From NCBI RefSeq assembly GCF_036013935.1, contig NZ_CP107902.1:7721001-7785000 (forward strand): DNA of 64,000 bases, read 5' to 3'. The notes beneath the pieces are model-generated. The model had not been told where the DNA came from. It searched no databases and was given only the letters and a program-made list of their open reading frames with translations. Positions 26,817-35,354 of this stretch are shown here, one piece after another. The first letter of the stretch is position 1. The number at the start of each line of letters is the position of its first letter. Position numbers and translations under genes: made by a program. Source of the stretch: Streptomyces sp. NBC_00461. Its GTDB lineage: Bacteria > Actinomycetota > Actinomycetes > Streptomycetales > Streptomycetaceae.

Positions 26817-29045
26817 TCACTTCGCCGTCACGGTCGGCCGGTCCGGTCGTACCGAGAACGCCGTGTCGCCCGCGACGGCCACGATCGCGTCCTTGACCTG
26901 CAGCACGTACGGCGTGGTCTGCTCCGCCGACTCTCCGGGATCCCTGATCGCGGCCGTGCGCCAGCGGACCGCGCCGGTGGCGGGGTTCAGGGCCAGCAGA
27001 CGGCCGTACCGGTTGGCGAAGTACAGCGTGTCGAACTTCTTCGACCGGACCGGCGCCGACAGGTTCTCGATCTCGGTCGCCCGCTGCCACAGCCGCTTGC
27101 CGTCCGCAGCTCGTACGGCGGTGACCGTTCCGCCCGGACGGTCGAAGTACAGGACGCCGTCGAGCAGCGTGACCGTGCCGCGCGGTGTGCCCGGCAGCGG
27201 GACGCGCTTGACGGCGCCGGTGCGCGGATCCACCAGGTCCAGGGCCGTGTACGGCTGGTCCTCACCGTTGGCGGCGAACTGGCTCTTCGCCAACTTGGGG
27301 GTCAGGAACAGCAGTTGGCCGTCGACGACGCCCATCGGCCGGGCGCCCGTGGGCAGCGTGGCGACCTCGTGGGCCGTGCCGTCGGCCGGGTCGAGCCGCA
27401 GCAGGCCGACGCCGCCCTTGCCGGGATCGTCCACGGGCGTGCACAGGCCGTACGGCGCGCCGTTCAGCACGGTCACCGCGCAGGCGTCCCCGGCCGACGA
27501 CTTCGCCGGTGCCTTCCACAGCTGCCGGCCCGAACCGTCGTAGGCGACGAACGCGGTCTTGTTCTCGTCCATCGCGACGATGCCCCGGCTGAACAGGGCG
27601 GCCGGTTCGTCCTCGCTGACCGGGCGGGCCCACAGCTCGGTGCCGGTCTTCGCGTCCAGGGCGACCAGGCGCCGGGTGATGTACGTCGCGGTCGAGTCCG
27701 GCTTGCGGTAGGTGTAGACGCGCCCGTCCCGGACGCCGACGGGGAGCGAGGTCTCGGGGCTGGTGCCCCGGCGCCAGTCGACCCGACCGGAGGCGGCGTC
27801 GAATCTGGTCACGGTGAAGCCGGTGCCGGCGCAGTACACGGCGGTGGAGTCGCCGGGCACGCAGCCGGACTCCTCGTAGTCGAGGGGATCGCCCTTCTTC
27901 GCGGTGACCAGGCTCGCCCGCCACGGCTTCCAGCCGGCCGGCAGTCCCGCGGCGGGAGCGGCGGCCCCGAGCGCCGAGCCGCCGGCCGCTGCCCGGTCAC
28001 CGGTCGCCGTGCCGCTCGACACCATGTGTGCCGCCGTGAGGCCGATCGCGGTGACGGCCACCGCCGTGCCGAGGGCCATGAGGACCCGCCGCAGGCGACG
28101 CGCGCCACCGGCGGCCGTTGCACCGGCCCCGAAGGTCGTGCCGTCGCGCGGTCCGGCGGTTCCCGGCGCCGAGGGGGAGTGTGCGAAGTCCGGCACGGTG
28201 GGGCCGCTGCTCCCCAAGTCCGGCAGGGCGGGCGCGCCCCCCGTCGGCAACTGCTGCAACACGCCGTGCAGCTCGGCCAGTTGGGGCCGATCGGCCGGAT
28301 CCTTGGCCAGGCACCGCTCTGCGATGGAACGCAGCGGCTCCGCGACGCCGTCAAGATGCGGCTGCTCGTGCATGACCTGATAGCCCGTCAAATACGGGCT
28401 GCCGCCGTCGAAGGGACGGTTCCCGGTGGCCGCGTACACCAGCACCGAGCCCAGCGAGAACACGTCCGACGCGGCCGTGACGTCACGCGGCGCGGCGAAC
28501 TGCTCCGGTGACATGAAGGGCGGGGTGCCGATCAGCCGGCCGGTCACCGTGAGGTCCTCGTTGTCGGCGGCGCGCGAGATGCCGAAGTCGATCACGCGCG
28601 GGCCGTCCTCGGCCATCAGGACGTTGCTCGGCTTCAGGTCCCGGTGCACCACTCCGGCCCGATGGATGTCCCGCAGCGCCTCCACCAGGCCCAGCGCCAG
28701 CGTGCGCAACGCGCGCCCGGTCAACGGGCCTTCCTTGGCAACGATGTCGGCGAGCGTGCGGCCGGGCACGTACAGCGTCGCCATCCACGGCTGTTCGGCG
28801 TCCGGATCGGCGTCCACCACCGGCGCGGTGAACGCACCGCTCACCCGCCGTGCCGCCGCGACCTCCTGCCGGAAACGGGCCCGGAACTCCTCGTCCAGCG
28901 CGTACTGCGCATGGACGACCTTGATGGCGACCTGCCGTCCCGACGCCGAGAGCGCCAGATGGACGACGCCCATTCCGCCGCTGCCGAGCCGGTCGATCAG
29001 CGTGTAGCCCCCTATGGACCCGGCTTCCCCCTGGCTCAGCGACAT
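26817..29045 (-). CDS. Ser/Thr protein kinase with PQQ-like beta-propeller sensor
   Basis: The 742-residue protein has an N-terminal Hanks-type kinase domain with all main motifs: GSGGMGVV loop, the lysine in VAIKVV, HRDLKPSN and DFGIS. One membrane segment follows (VLMALGTAVAVTAIGLTAAH, about residue 325). The outside part of about 380 residues has repeated WRRGTSPE/LWARPVSED/LWKAPAK-like blades of a PQQ-type beta-propeller. It should sense an external ligand and phosphorylate cytoplasmic targets. I chose the ATG at 29045 (MSLSQGEA) with GGAAGG upstream; an in-frame start at 29117 adds 24 residues. Confidence 0.9.
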   Translation of the reverse strand: MSLSQGEAGSIGGYTLIDRLGSGGMGVVHLALSASGRQVAIKVVHAQYALDEEFRARFRQEVAAARRVSGAFTAPVVDADPDAEQPWMATLYVPGRTLADIVAKEGPLTGRALRTLALGLVEALRDIHRAGVVHRDLKPSNVLMAEDGPRVIDFGISRAADNEDLTVTGRLIGTPPFMSPEQFAAPRDVTAASDVFSLGSVLVYAATGNRPFDGGSPYLTGYQVMHEQPHLDGVAEPLRSIAERCLAKDPADRPQLAELHGVLQQLPTGGAPALPDLGSSGPTVPDFAHSPSAPGTAGPRDGTTFGAGATAAGGARRLRRVLMALGTAVAVTAIGLTAAHMVSSGTATGDRAAAGGSALGAAAPAAGLPAGWKPWRASLVTAKKGDPLDYEESGCVPGDSTAVYCAGTGFTVTRFDAASGRVDWRRGTSPETSLPVGVRDGRVYTYRKPDSTATYITRRLVALDAKTGTELWARPVSEDEPAALFSRGIVAMDENKTAFVAYDGSGRQLWKAPAKSSAGDACAVTVLNGAPYGLCTPVDDPGKGGVGLLRLDPADGTAHEVATLPTGARPMGVVDGQLLFLTPKLAKSQFAANGEDQPYTALDLVDPRTGAVKRVPLPGTPRGTVTLLDGVLYFDRPGGTVTAVRAADGKRLWQRATEIENLSAPVRSKKFDTLYFANRYGRLLALNPATGAVRWRTAAIRDPGESAEQTTPYVLQVKDAIVAVAGDTAFSVRPDRPTVTAK

Positions 29046-29237
29046 GCGCCGGTACCTTCCCCGTCCCGTTTCCCGATTTCCTTGCCCGGACGGACCGTTA
29101 CGGACTGTCCGGCCCATCAGCCCATCAGACTAGGCCGTCACTCCACCCGTCCCGACGTGGATCGGCCAACCGGCGCAGCCCGTTCGGCGGGTGCGGGTGC
29201 GGTGTCTTCGATGTTCAGTAGTCCCCTCCGGCGGCCC

Positions 29238-29678
29238 TCAGGGCATCCTGAGGAGGCGGTTCGCCGCACGCCCGAACACGGACCGCGCCGCGCGGGCGAG
29301 GAGTGGGTCGAAGACTCCCGGCAGCAGCCGCACCCCCAACTCCTCCCGCCAGACCACCCGGCTTCGCCCGCCGGGCCCGGGCCCCACCTCGATCTCGGCC
29401 CAACCCCGCACCACCCGCCCCCGCTTCTCCAGCCGGCACAGGCCCGCCTCGGTGTCCGTCGGCGGCCGCCACACCGTGACCTCCATACGGTCGTCGAAGG
29501 CGAGCGGCCCCAGCCCCGAGCGCGCCACGACGACCGTGCCCACCTGCGTCGGCGGGGGCGTGACCACCGTGACGCGGGTCAGTGGGACCACCTCCCCATG
29601 GCGGGGCCACTCCGTGAGGCGGCGCCACGCCTCGTGGAGGGGAAGCGGTGCCGTGCGTTCGAGGAGGAAGTTGACCAC
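29238..29678 (-). CDS. SRPBCC-family protein
   Basis: The roughly 146-residue protein has the START/SRPBCC pattern (FLLERTAPLPLHEAWRRLTE; WRPPTDTEAGLCRLEKRGRV; VVWREELGVRLLP), a hydrophobic-cavity fold that binds lipids or polyketides. No catalytic motif is seen. The start is uncertain: the GTG at 29678 is preceded at 7 bp by TACGAT, which would fit a leaderless -10 element, while a TTG at 29696 lacks a ribosome binding site. It stands alone between the kinase and a broken DUF2278 gene. Confidence 0.75.
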   Translation of the reverse strand: MVNFLLERTAPLPLHEAWRRLTEWPRHGEVVPLTRVTVVTPPPTQVGTVVVARSGLGPLAFDDRMEVTVWRPPTDTEAGLCRLEKRGRVVRGWAEIEVGPGPGGRSRVVWREELGVRLLPGVFDPLLARAARSVFGRAANRLLRMP

Positions 29679-29792
29679 GTAACGGATCGTAAGCAATCCG
29701 GGCTGCTCAGAGGGCTGTTCGCCCGCGCGTCACGCACTTGGCCCAGCGGCGCGCGCGCCAGAAGGCGTAGACAGGACGGCGGGCGCGGATGC

Positions 29793-29832
29793 GCAAGACC
29801 GCAAGACCGCAAGACCGCAAGACCGCAAGACA
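29793..29832. repeat. Octamer tandem repeat
   Basis: Four perfect copies of GCAAGACC followed by GCAAGACA (29793-29832). It lies in the gap between the SRPBCC gene and the DUF2278 pseudogene, 80 bp before the latter's start. The copy number could vary by slippage. Confidence 0.9.
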
Positions 29833-29912
29833 GGGAGAGACATTTACCACTGTCCTCTAACATTCCTCTCATGGGCGGGCAATCCGCCTGCCCCCGGGGG
29901 AAGTTGGTCGCC

Positions 29913-30923
29913 ATGCCGCTCAAGGCCTACGGCGTACTGATCGCACGCGCGGTGGACGTCCGGCGCGAGGGCGCCGCGGGAACGCCGCACTACCAGGTCC
30001 ACCTCGCGGACGACGGCGGCACGAACTACCGCGCCGCCGTCAACGTCCTCTCCCAGGAGCGGCCCTCCGAGCTGCTGTACCTGGTCGACGAGGACCTCCG
30101 GCACCCGGTCACGGCCCGTCTGGACGGCCTGCCGGGCGGCTGGAACTCCCTGCCGCCCGGCCCCGGCGGCCCGAACCTCGACTTCGTGCGCGGCAACCTC
30201 TTCGACCCGGCCAGGATGCGGACCCTGCCCCCGGACGTCTCCGGCCCCGACAACGACCTGGCCGACCTCCTCGACCACTACGTACGGCGCGCGGTCGCCG
30301 ACCCGGAGGCGAGGCTGTACGTCTTCGGTGAGCGCTGGGGCCCCGAACCGGCCGTCAAGGACAAGGCGTTCGGCTTCCTGCCGGGCAACGGCGTCCACGA
30401 CATCCATATGAACTAGGGCAACAGCCGCCGCTTCCAGGGCGACGACGGGGTGTGGCAGGACGGCGGGATCCTGCTGCACTTCCCCGGGCAGTCACGCTGG
30501 GTCGGTGTCTTCCTCGCCTTCCAGAGCCAGTCCTGGCACACGGACGACGCCACCGGGCACTCGATCGACGACGTCGACGGCAACCGCCCGCAGCCGGGCG
30601 CCCAGCCCGTCCGTGTCGTCGCGGCGCTCGTCAATCCGGCCGGCCCGGCACCCGAGCCGGAGGCCGTGACGCTGATCAACGCCTCGCCCGCCCCGGTCGA
30701 TCTGACCGGCTGGCAGGTCGCGGACCGGCTGGGACAGGCCTCGGCGGTCCCGCCCGGCCCTCTCGCCGCCGGCTCCTGTCTGCTCGTACCCCTCACCGGT
30801 GGTGCGCAACTCGGCAACCACGGCGGGGAGATCACTCTGAAGAACGCGGACGGCCTCAAGGTGCACGGTGTCTCGTACACCGCCGAGCAGGCGGCCCGCG
30901 AAAGCTGGTCGGTGGTGTTCTGA
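29913..30923 (+). pseudogene. DUF2278/lamin-tail protein gene interrupted by an in-frame amber codon
   Basis: One reading frame codes for a DUF2278 protein (MPLKAYGVLIARAVDVRREG) fused to a C-terminal lamin-tail-like domain (VTLINASPAPVDLTGWQVAD), 336 residues in all. It is interrupted only by TAG at 30414-30416. The flanking codons give GVHDIHMN-stop-GNSRRFQGDDGVW, where the family has Gln, so a single CAG-to-TAG change explains the break. No frameshift is needed, because the frame is the same on both sides. The product as read would be 167 residues, lacking the second half. Sequencing error, a recent mutation or readthrough are the possibilities. Confidence 0.85.
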
Positions 30924-30958
30924 CCGCGGCGGAAGGCCATCTGCCGTACCCGCCGCGG
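30924..30958 (+). terminator. Terminator-like hairpin after the DUF2278 gene
   Basis: CCGCGGCGG (30924-30932) pairs with CCGCCGCGG (30950-30958) directly after the stop codon, with a 17-nt loop and no T-run. Confidence 0.5.
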
Positions 30959-31022
30959 GCGCCCCCCGTACGGTGCCTTGCGTCCCGGCGTTCTTCTCCG
31001 GCCGGACCTCGCATACCTTGAT

Positions 31023-31050
31023 CGGCGGGTCGCCGTACGGCGACCCGCCG
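31023..31050. repeat. Perfect 28-bp palindrome
   Basis: The sequence from 31023 to 31050 equals its own reverse complement, centred on GTAC (CGGCGGGTCGCC-GTAC-GGCGACCCGCCG). It lies 38 bp upstream of the histidine phosphatase start. It may be a terminator of the upstream unit or an operator. Confidence 0.85.
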
Positions 31051-31088
31051 CATCGGTCGCCGAGAAGCCGGGAAGCAGGAACCACCGT

Positions 31089-31748
31089 ATGCCGCTCATC
31101 TGCCTCGTCCGCCACGGCCAGGCCTCCTTCGGTGCGGAGGACTACGACGCCCTGTCGGACCTCGGCCGCGAACAGGCCGGCGCCGTCGGCGCGGAGCTGG
31201 CCCGCCGCGGCCTGCGTGACCCGCTGCTCGCCTCCGGCACCCTCACCCGCCAACGCGACACCGCTCGACTCCTGGCGGAGTCAGCCGGTTTCGAGAAGCC
31301 CTCGGTCGAGGACCCGCGCTGGAACGAGTACGACCACGTCGCCCTGATGTCCCGCTACCCGCACCCCTGGCCGGACGGCCGAGCGGACTCCCGCGCCGTG
31401 CAGGAGGTCCTCGACCGTGCCCTCGGGACGTGGATCGAGGACACTGCCGAGACGGGCCCGGCCGGCTGGCCGGCGTTCGCGAGCGGCGCGACCGCGGCGC
31501 TCGGCGCATTGTCCGACGCCCTCGGCAAGGGCCGCGACGCGGTCGTCGTCACCTCGGGCGGCGTCCTGGCGGCGCTCTGCGGCTCGCTGCTCGTCCTGCC
31601 GCCCGCCTCGGTGGTCGCCCTCAACCGCGTCGTCGTCAACGCCTCCGTCACAGCCCTCGTCGTGGGCGGCTCCGGGACCAGCCTGCTCACCTTCAACGAC
31701 CACGCCCACTTCACCGGCGACCGACGCCGACTGCTCAGCTACCGCTGA
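31089..31748 (+). CDS. Histidine phosphatase family protein
   Basis: The 219-residue protein begins with the RHG catalytic motif of the phosphoglycerate-mutase-like superfamily (LICLVRHGQAS, His as phosphoryl acceptor). It continues with the family arginine and acidic residues (LASGTLTRQRDTARLL; DPRWNEYDH) and a later VVVTSGGVLAAL where a second His is usual; here the segment reads SGG, while FNDHAHFTG near the C-terminus carries histidines. The substrate is unknown. GGAAGCAGGAA precedes the ATG. The gene stands alone. Confidence 0.85.
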   Translation: MPLICLVRHGQASFGAEDYDALSDLGREQAGAVGAELARRGLRDPLLASGTLTRQRDTARLLAESAGFEKPSVEDPRWNEYDHVALMSRYPHPWPDGRADSRAVQEVLDRALGTWIEDTAETGPAGWPAFASGATAALGALSDALGKGRDAVVVTSGGVLAALCGSLLVLPPASVVALNRVVVNASVTALVVGGSGTSLLTFNDHAHFTGDRRRLLSYR

Positions 31749-31789
31749 GCACTGGCCGGCCTCGCTCACCGGCTGACGTGGCCGATGCC

Positions 31790-32416
31790 TCAGCGGCGCG
31801 CCGCGGTGCGGTACAGGTGGTCCATCACCGCGACGGTGTCGGCGGCGGTGCCGACCTGGATCGGCGACGTCCGGAAACGCCCGCCCACGACGACGGTGGG
31901 CTCCTCGACCACCTGGTAGCGCTCACGGAGCGCAGGTGCCGCCTGGACGGCGGCGTCGACCTGCCCGGACCTGTAGGCGTTCCGTACCGACCTCACGTTG
32001 AGCCCCTCCTTGGCCGCCCATGCCAGGACGTTCTCCTCGGTGGTGAGGTCCTTGTGCTGGTCCCGAACGGCGCGGAAGACCGGGAGCGCCTCCCGCTCCG
32101 CGAGGCCGAGCTTGTCCAGTGTGTAGAAGAGGCGGGCGTACGAGAGCTGGTCGGGCTGGTCCGTCCAGGCCGCGGGGATGCGCACCACCTTCACCGGGGG
32201 GCTCTGCCGCGCCGCCCAGTCCTCCAGCGGCTTCTCGAACTCGTAGGAGTCCGGGCAGTCGTACCAGAACACCTCCACCACCTGGCGGGCGGCCACACCG
32301 GTGACCGGGTGCTTGAGCCGGAAGTACTGCTCCCCCTCCTTCGGTCCGGCGGAGGCGGCGCCGAGCAGGCAGGTCAGGACGGTGGACATGGCGAACAGGC
32401 GCATCATCTTCTTCAT
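31790..32416 (-). CDS. DsbA-like thioredoxin-fold protein with CPDS active site
   Basis: The 208-residue exported protein resembles proteobacterial DsbA (EGEQYFRLKHPVTG; VVEVFWYDCPDSYEFEKPLE; cis-proline loop VVEEPTVVVGG). DsbA oxidises secreted proteins through CPHC; here the motif is CPDS (Cys54 to Ser57). The mature chain has no other cysteine, so it cannot form the catalytic disulfide. It might act as a monothiol isomerase, a chaperone or a mixed-disulfide carrier. The N-terminus has a signal sequence (MKKMMRLFAMSTVLTCLLGA). The ATG at 32416 fits this; an upstream start adds 17 residues. Confidence 0.85.
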   Translation of the reverse strand: MKKMMRLFAMSTVLTCLLGAASAGPKEGEQYFRLKHPVTGVAARQVVEVFWYDCPDSYEFEKPLEDWAARQSPPVKVVRIPAAWTDQPDQLSYARLFYTLDKLGLAEREALPVFRAVRDQHKDLTTEENVLAWAAKEGLNVRSVRNAYRSGQVDAAVQAAPALRERYQVVEEPTVVVGGRFRTSPIQVGTAADTVAVMDHLYRTAARR

Positions 32417-32510
32417 GGCGGCCACCCTGGCGTCCCACGTCCCCGCGCGCCCCGGTGACACACGCAATGTCCCTCGATCGGACCGTGTGCACCGCGGCGC
32501 GCTGCCGGCC

Positions 32511-33302
32511 CTACTTCGGGTCGCGGTGGAACAGTGACTTGGACCAGAGGTAGCCGAGTACGGCGAGTCCCACGCACCAGAGCACGGCCAGCCATCCGTT
32601 GTGGCCGATCTCGGTGCCGAGCAGGAGCCCGCGCAGCGTCTCGATGGCCGGGGTGAACGGCTGGTACTCGGCGATCGGCCGGAACCAGCCCGGCATCGCG
32701 TCGACCGGCACGAAGGCGCTGGACAGGAGCGGCAGCAGGATCAGCGGCATCGCGTTGTTGCTGGCGGCCTCGGCGTTCGGGCTGACCAGGCCCATGCCGA
32801 CCGCGAGCCAGGTGAGCGCCAGGGAGACGAGCGCCAGCAGCCCGAGCGCCAGGATCCAGTCCAGGAAGGTGGCGTTCGTGGACCGGAACCCGATCGCCAC
32901 CGCCACGGCCCCGACCAGGACCACGCTCATCACACACTGCAGCACGCTGCCGACGACGTGCCCGATGAGCACCGAACCGCGGTGGATCGCCATCGTGCGG
33001 AAGCGGGCGATGATGCCCTCGGTCATGTCGGTCGAGACGGACACCGCGCTGCCGATCGTGGTGCTGCCGATGGTCAGCATCAGGATGCCCGGGACGAGAT
33101 ACGCGAGGTACTCGGAGCGTCCCGCACCGCCGTGCCCGATGCCGGCGCTCATCGTGTCGCCGAAGATGTAGACGAAGAGGAGCAGCAGCATGACAGGGGT
33201 GAGGAGCAGGTTCAGGGTGAGCGACGGATAGCGCCGGGCGTGCAGGAGGTTGCGGCGCAGCATGGTGGTGGAGTCGCGCAGGGCGAGGGTGAGGGAGCTC
33301 AT
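32511..33302 (-). CDS. ABC-2 type exporter permease (DrrB-like)
   Basis: The 263-residue protein has six membrane segments and the ABC-2 permease pattern (RRYPSLTLNLLLTPVMLLLL near the start; MTEGIIARFRTMAIHRGSVL; SSAFVPVDAMPGWFRPIAEYQPFTP in the DrrB-type signature region). It forms an exporter with the ATPase encoded just upstream, which it overlaps by 4 bp (ATGA). It is the last gene of a four-gene unit. The substrate is unknown; DrrAB relatives export drugs and lipids. Confidence 0.9.
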   Translation of the reverse strand: MSSLTLALRDSTTMLRRNLLHARRYPSLTLNLLLTPVMLLLLFVYIFGDTMSAGIGHGGAGRSEYLAYLVPGILMLTIGSTTIGSAVSVSTDMTEGIIARFRTMAIHRGSVLIGHVVGSVLQCVMSVVLVGAVAVAIGFRSTNATFLDWILALGLLALVSLALTWLAVGMGLVSPNAEAASNNAMPLILLPLLSSAFVPVDAMPGWFRPIAEYQPFTPAIETLRGLLLGTEIGHNGWLAVLWCVGLAVLGYLWSKSLFHRDPK

Positions 33303-34303
33303 CGGGCGTTCTCCTTGGGCTGGTCGGGGACGAGGGCGGCGCCGCCGGTCAGGGCGAAGAAGACGTCGTCGAGGTCGGGGGTGTGCACGGTCAGCTCGTC
33401 GGCCTCGATGCCGGCGGCGTCCAGCCGGTCGAGGATGGAGCGCAGTTCGCGCTGGCTGCCGTCGCTGGGGATCTGCAGGGCGAGGGATTCGTCGTCGCGG
33501 GTGGTCTCGCGCAGCGCGGAGGCGGCGCGCTGGTATGCGGCCGGGTCGCTGAAGCGGAGCCGGACGTGTCCGCCGGGGATGAGGCGCTTGAGTTCGTCGG
33601 CGCTGCCCTCGGCGGCGATCCGGCCGTCGTTGAGTACGGCGATGCGGTCGGCGAGTTCGTCGGCCTCGTCCAGGTACTGGGTGGTGAGGAAGACGGTGAC
33701 GCCGTCGGAGACCAGTTCGCGGATGATCTGCCACATGGTGTGGCGGGCGCGCGGGTCGAGGCCGGTGGTGGGCTCGTCGAGGAAGATGATCCGCGGGTTG
33801 CCGACCAGGGTCATGGCGATGTCCAGGCGGCGCTTCATGCCGCCGGAGTAGGTGGCGGCGGGCTTCCTCGCCGCGTCGACGAGGTCGAAGCGTTCCAGCA
33901 GTTCGGCGGCGGTGCGCCGCTTCTCACCGCGGGAGAGGTGGTGCAGGTCCGCCATGAGGAGCATGTTCTCCTCGCCGGTGATCAGACCGTCGACGGCGGA
34001 GAACTGGCCGGTGACGCCGATCGCGGCACGCACCCCGTCCGGTGCCGCGGCGACGTCGTGGCCCGCGACCTGGGCCTGCCCCCCGTCGGCGGCGATGAGG
34101 GTGGACAGGATCTTCACGGCGGTGGTCTTGCCGGCGCCGTTCGGTCCGAGCAGCGCGAACACCGACCCGGCCGGGACGTGCAGGTCGATGCCGTCGAGCA
34201 CGACCTTGTCGCCGTACGACTTGCGCAGACCGACGGCGGAGACGGCGGCCGGTGCCGGACGACCGTCCCTCCGGTTGGACGTGGGCATGACAGATGAAGG
34301 CAT
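33299..34303 (-). CDS. ABC exporter ATP-binding protein (DrrA-like)
   Basis: The 334-residue ATPase has Walker A (GPNGAGKTTA), the Q-loop (IGVTGQFSAVDGL), the ABC signature (YSGGMKRRLDI), Walker B (RIIFLDEPTTGLD) and the H-loop (FLTTQYLDEAD). The C-terminal domain of about 90 residues is the DrrA type. The ATG at 34303 (MPSSVMPT) follows GGAGGG. It is translationally coupled to the permease gene by an ATGA overlap. It energises export together with that permease. Confidence 0.93.
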   Translation of the reverse strand: MPSSVMPTSNRRDGRPAPAAVSAVGLRKSYGDKVVLDGIDLHVPAGSVFALLGPNGAGKTTAVKILSTLIAADGGQAQVAGHDVAAAPDGVRAAIGVTGQFSAVDGLITGEENMLLMADLHHLSRGEKRRTAAELLERFDLVDAARKPAATYSGGMKRRLDIAMTLVGNPRIIFLDEPTTGLDPRARHTMWQIIRELVSDGVTVFLTTQYLDEADELADRIAVLNDGRIAAEGSADELKRLIPGGHVRLRFSDPAAYQRAASALRETTRDDESLALQIPSDGSQRELRSILDRLDAAGIEADELTVHTPDLDDVFFALTGGAALVPDQPKENAR

Positions 34304-34383
34304 GGGGCCCTCCGTGAGAAGGCTGAAGGAGACAGAAGAGGACTGAAGTGGGCTGGACGCGGGGCGAGTTGGTGATGTGGCGC

Positions 34384-35241
34384 TCAGGCCTTGGCGCGGA
34401 GGACGTCGATGGTGCCCCAGTTGGACCGTGCGCGGACCTTGACGGTGTCCTCGGTCTGCTCCGGGGCCTCGGACGCGGTGAGCGTGTTGCGTACCTGCCC
34501 GCGGTTTGAGCTGACGTCGAGCCAGGCGGCGGTGCCCTCGCGGATACCGATCTCGATGGGGCCGTTGGAGGTCTCCAACCGGACCTCGCCACGGGCGACT
34601 TCGGCGACGCGAAGGGAGCCGTTGGTCGTGGTGCCGGTGACCGACGCCTCGGCGCGCGCGATGTCGATGCCGCCGTTGGCGCCGCTCACCCGGAGTTCGC
34701 CCGTCACGGCGCCGACGGTCGTGGTGCCGTGCGAGTTCTTCAGGACGGCGGTGCCGTCCACGAGGCCGACGCGGATGTTGCCGGTGCTGCTGGTGATGTC
34801 GGCCGGGCCCTCGACCCGGTCCACGGTGATCGGGCCGTGCGACAGGGTCAGCTTCAGCGGGCCGGTGGTGTCGAGGCGGACGTCGCCGGTCGAGATCTTC
34901 GCCTGGACCTCGCCGAGGCGGCCCTCGCCGAGTACCTGGGTCCAGGAACCGAGCGAGCCGATCACGTCGACGCGTGAGCCCGTGGGCAGGTCGACCGTGA
35001 CGTCGACGAGGCCGTTGGGCCCGAGGAGGCTGCGGCGCCTGGGCAGCGTCCTGACGGTCAGGACGCCGCTCGCGTACGTGACCTCGGCCTGTTCGGCGGT
35101 CCGCACGTCCTTGTCCCGCTCCGGGTCGCGGGGCCGTACCTCGACGACGGTGTCGAGGCGGTCGCTCGCGGTGAACCGGATGGAACCGGCGGGCACCTGG
35201 GCGGTGACCGAGATCGGTTCGGGGGTGTCGAAAGAAGGCAT
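34384..35241 (-). CDS. DUF4097 beta-helix-like protein
   Basis: The 285-residue protein is built of short repeated beta strands (DVRLDTTGPLKLTLSHGPIT; GNIRVGLVDGTAVLKNSHGT; GSLRVAEVARGEVRLETSNG), the pattern of DUF4097 putative adhesins. No signal peptide or membrane segment is seen, so it is probably cytoplasmic despite the family name. The gene lies between an RHH regulator and a DrrAB-type exporter in one unit; 80 bp separate it from the ATPase gene. Its role in that unit is unknown. Six copies of AGTGG lie in its leader. Confidence 0.82.
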   Translation of the reverse strand: MPSFDTPEPISVTAQVPAGSIRFTASDRLDTVVEVRPRDPERDKDVRTAEQAEVTYASGVLTVRTLPRRRSLLGPNGLVDVTVDLPTGSRVDVIGSLGSWTQVLGEGRLGEVQAKISTGDVRLDTTGPLKLTLSHGPITVDRVEGPADITSSTGNIRVGLVDGTAVLKNSHGTTTVGAVTGELRVSGANGGIDIARAEASVTGTTTNGSLRVAEVARGEVRLETSNGPIEIGIREGTAAWLDVSSNRGQVRNTLTASEAPEQTEDTVKVRARSNWGTIDVLRAKA

Positions 35242-35301
35242 GACTGTCCCGTCCTCTTGGGTCTTCAGGCCGTCCCCGCTGGTGGGACGTGGTGTGGGTG
35301 A

Positions 35302-35331
35302 AGTGGAGTGGAGTGGAGTGGAGTGGAGTGG
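35302..35331. repeat. Pentamer tandem repeat AGTGG x6
   Basis: Six perfect copies of AGTGG lie in the gap between the RHH regulator gene and the DUF4097 gene, 60 bp upstream of the DUF4097 start (as CCACT on the coding strand). Slippage could change the leader length. Confidence 0.92.
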
Positions 35332-35354
35332 TGCGGGCGCGGATGCGGGCGCTG

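Noticed and set aside
26817..29045. Kinase as part of the purine cluster
   Set aside because: It is convergent with xdhC and has its own strand and context; adjacency alone does not support a link.
29793..29832. Possible CRISPR array
   Set aside because: Eight-base units without spacers.
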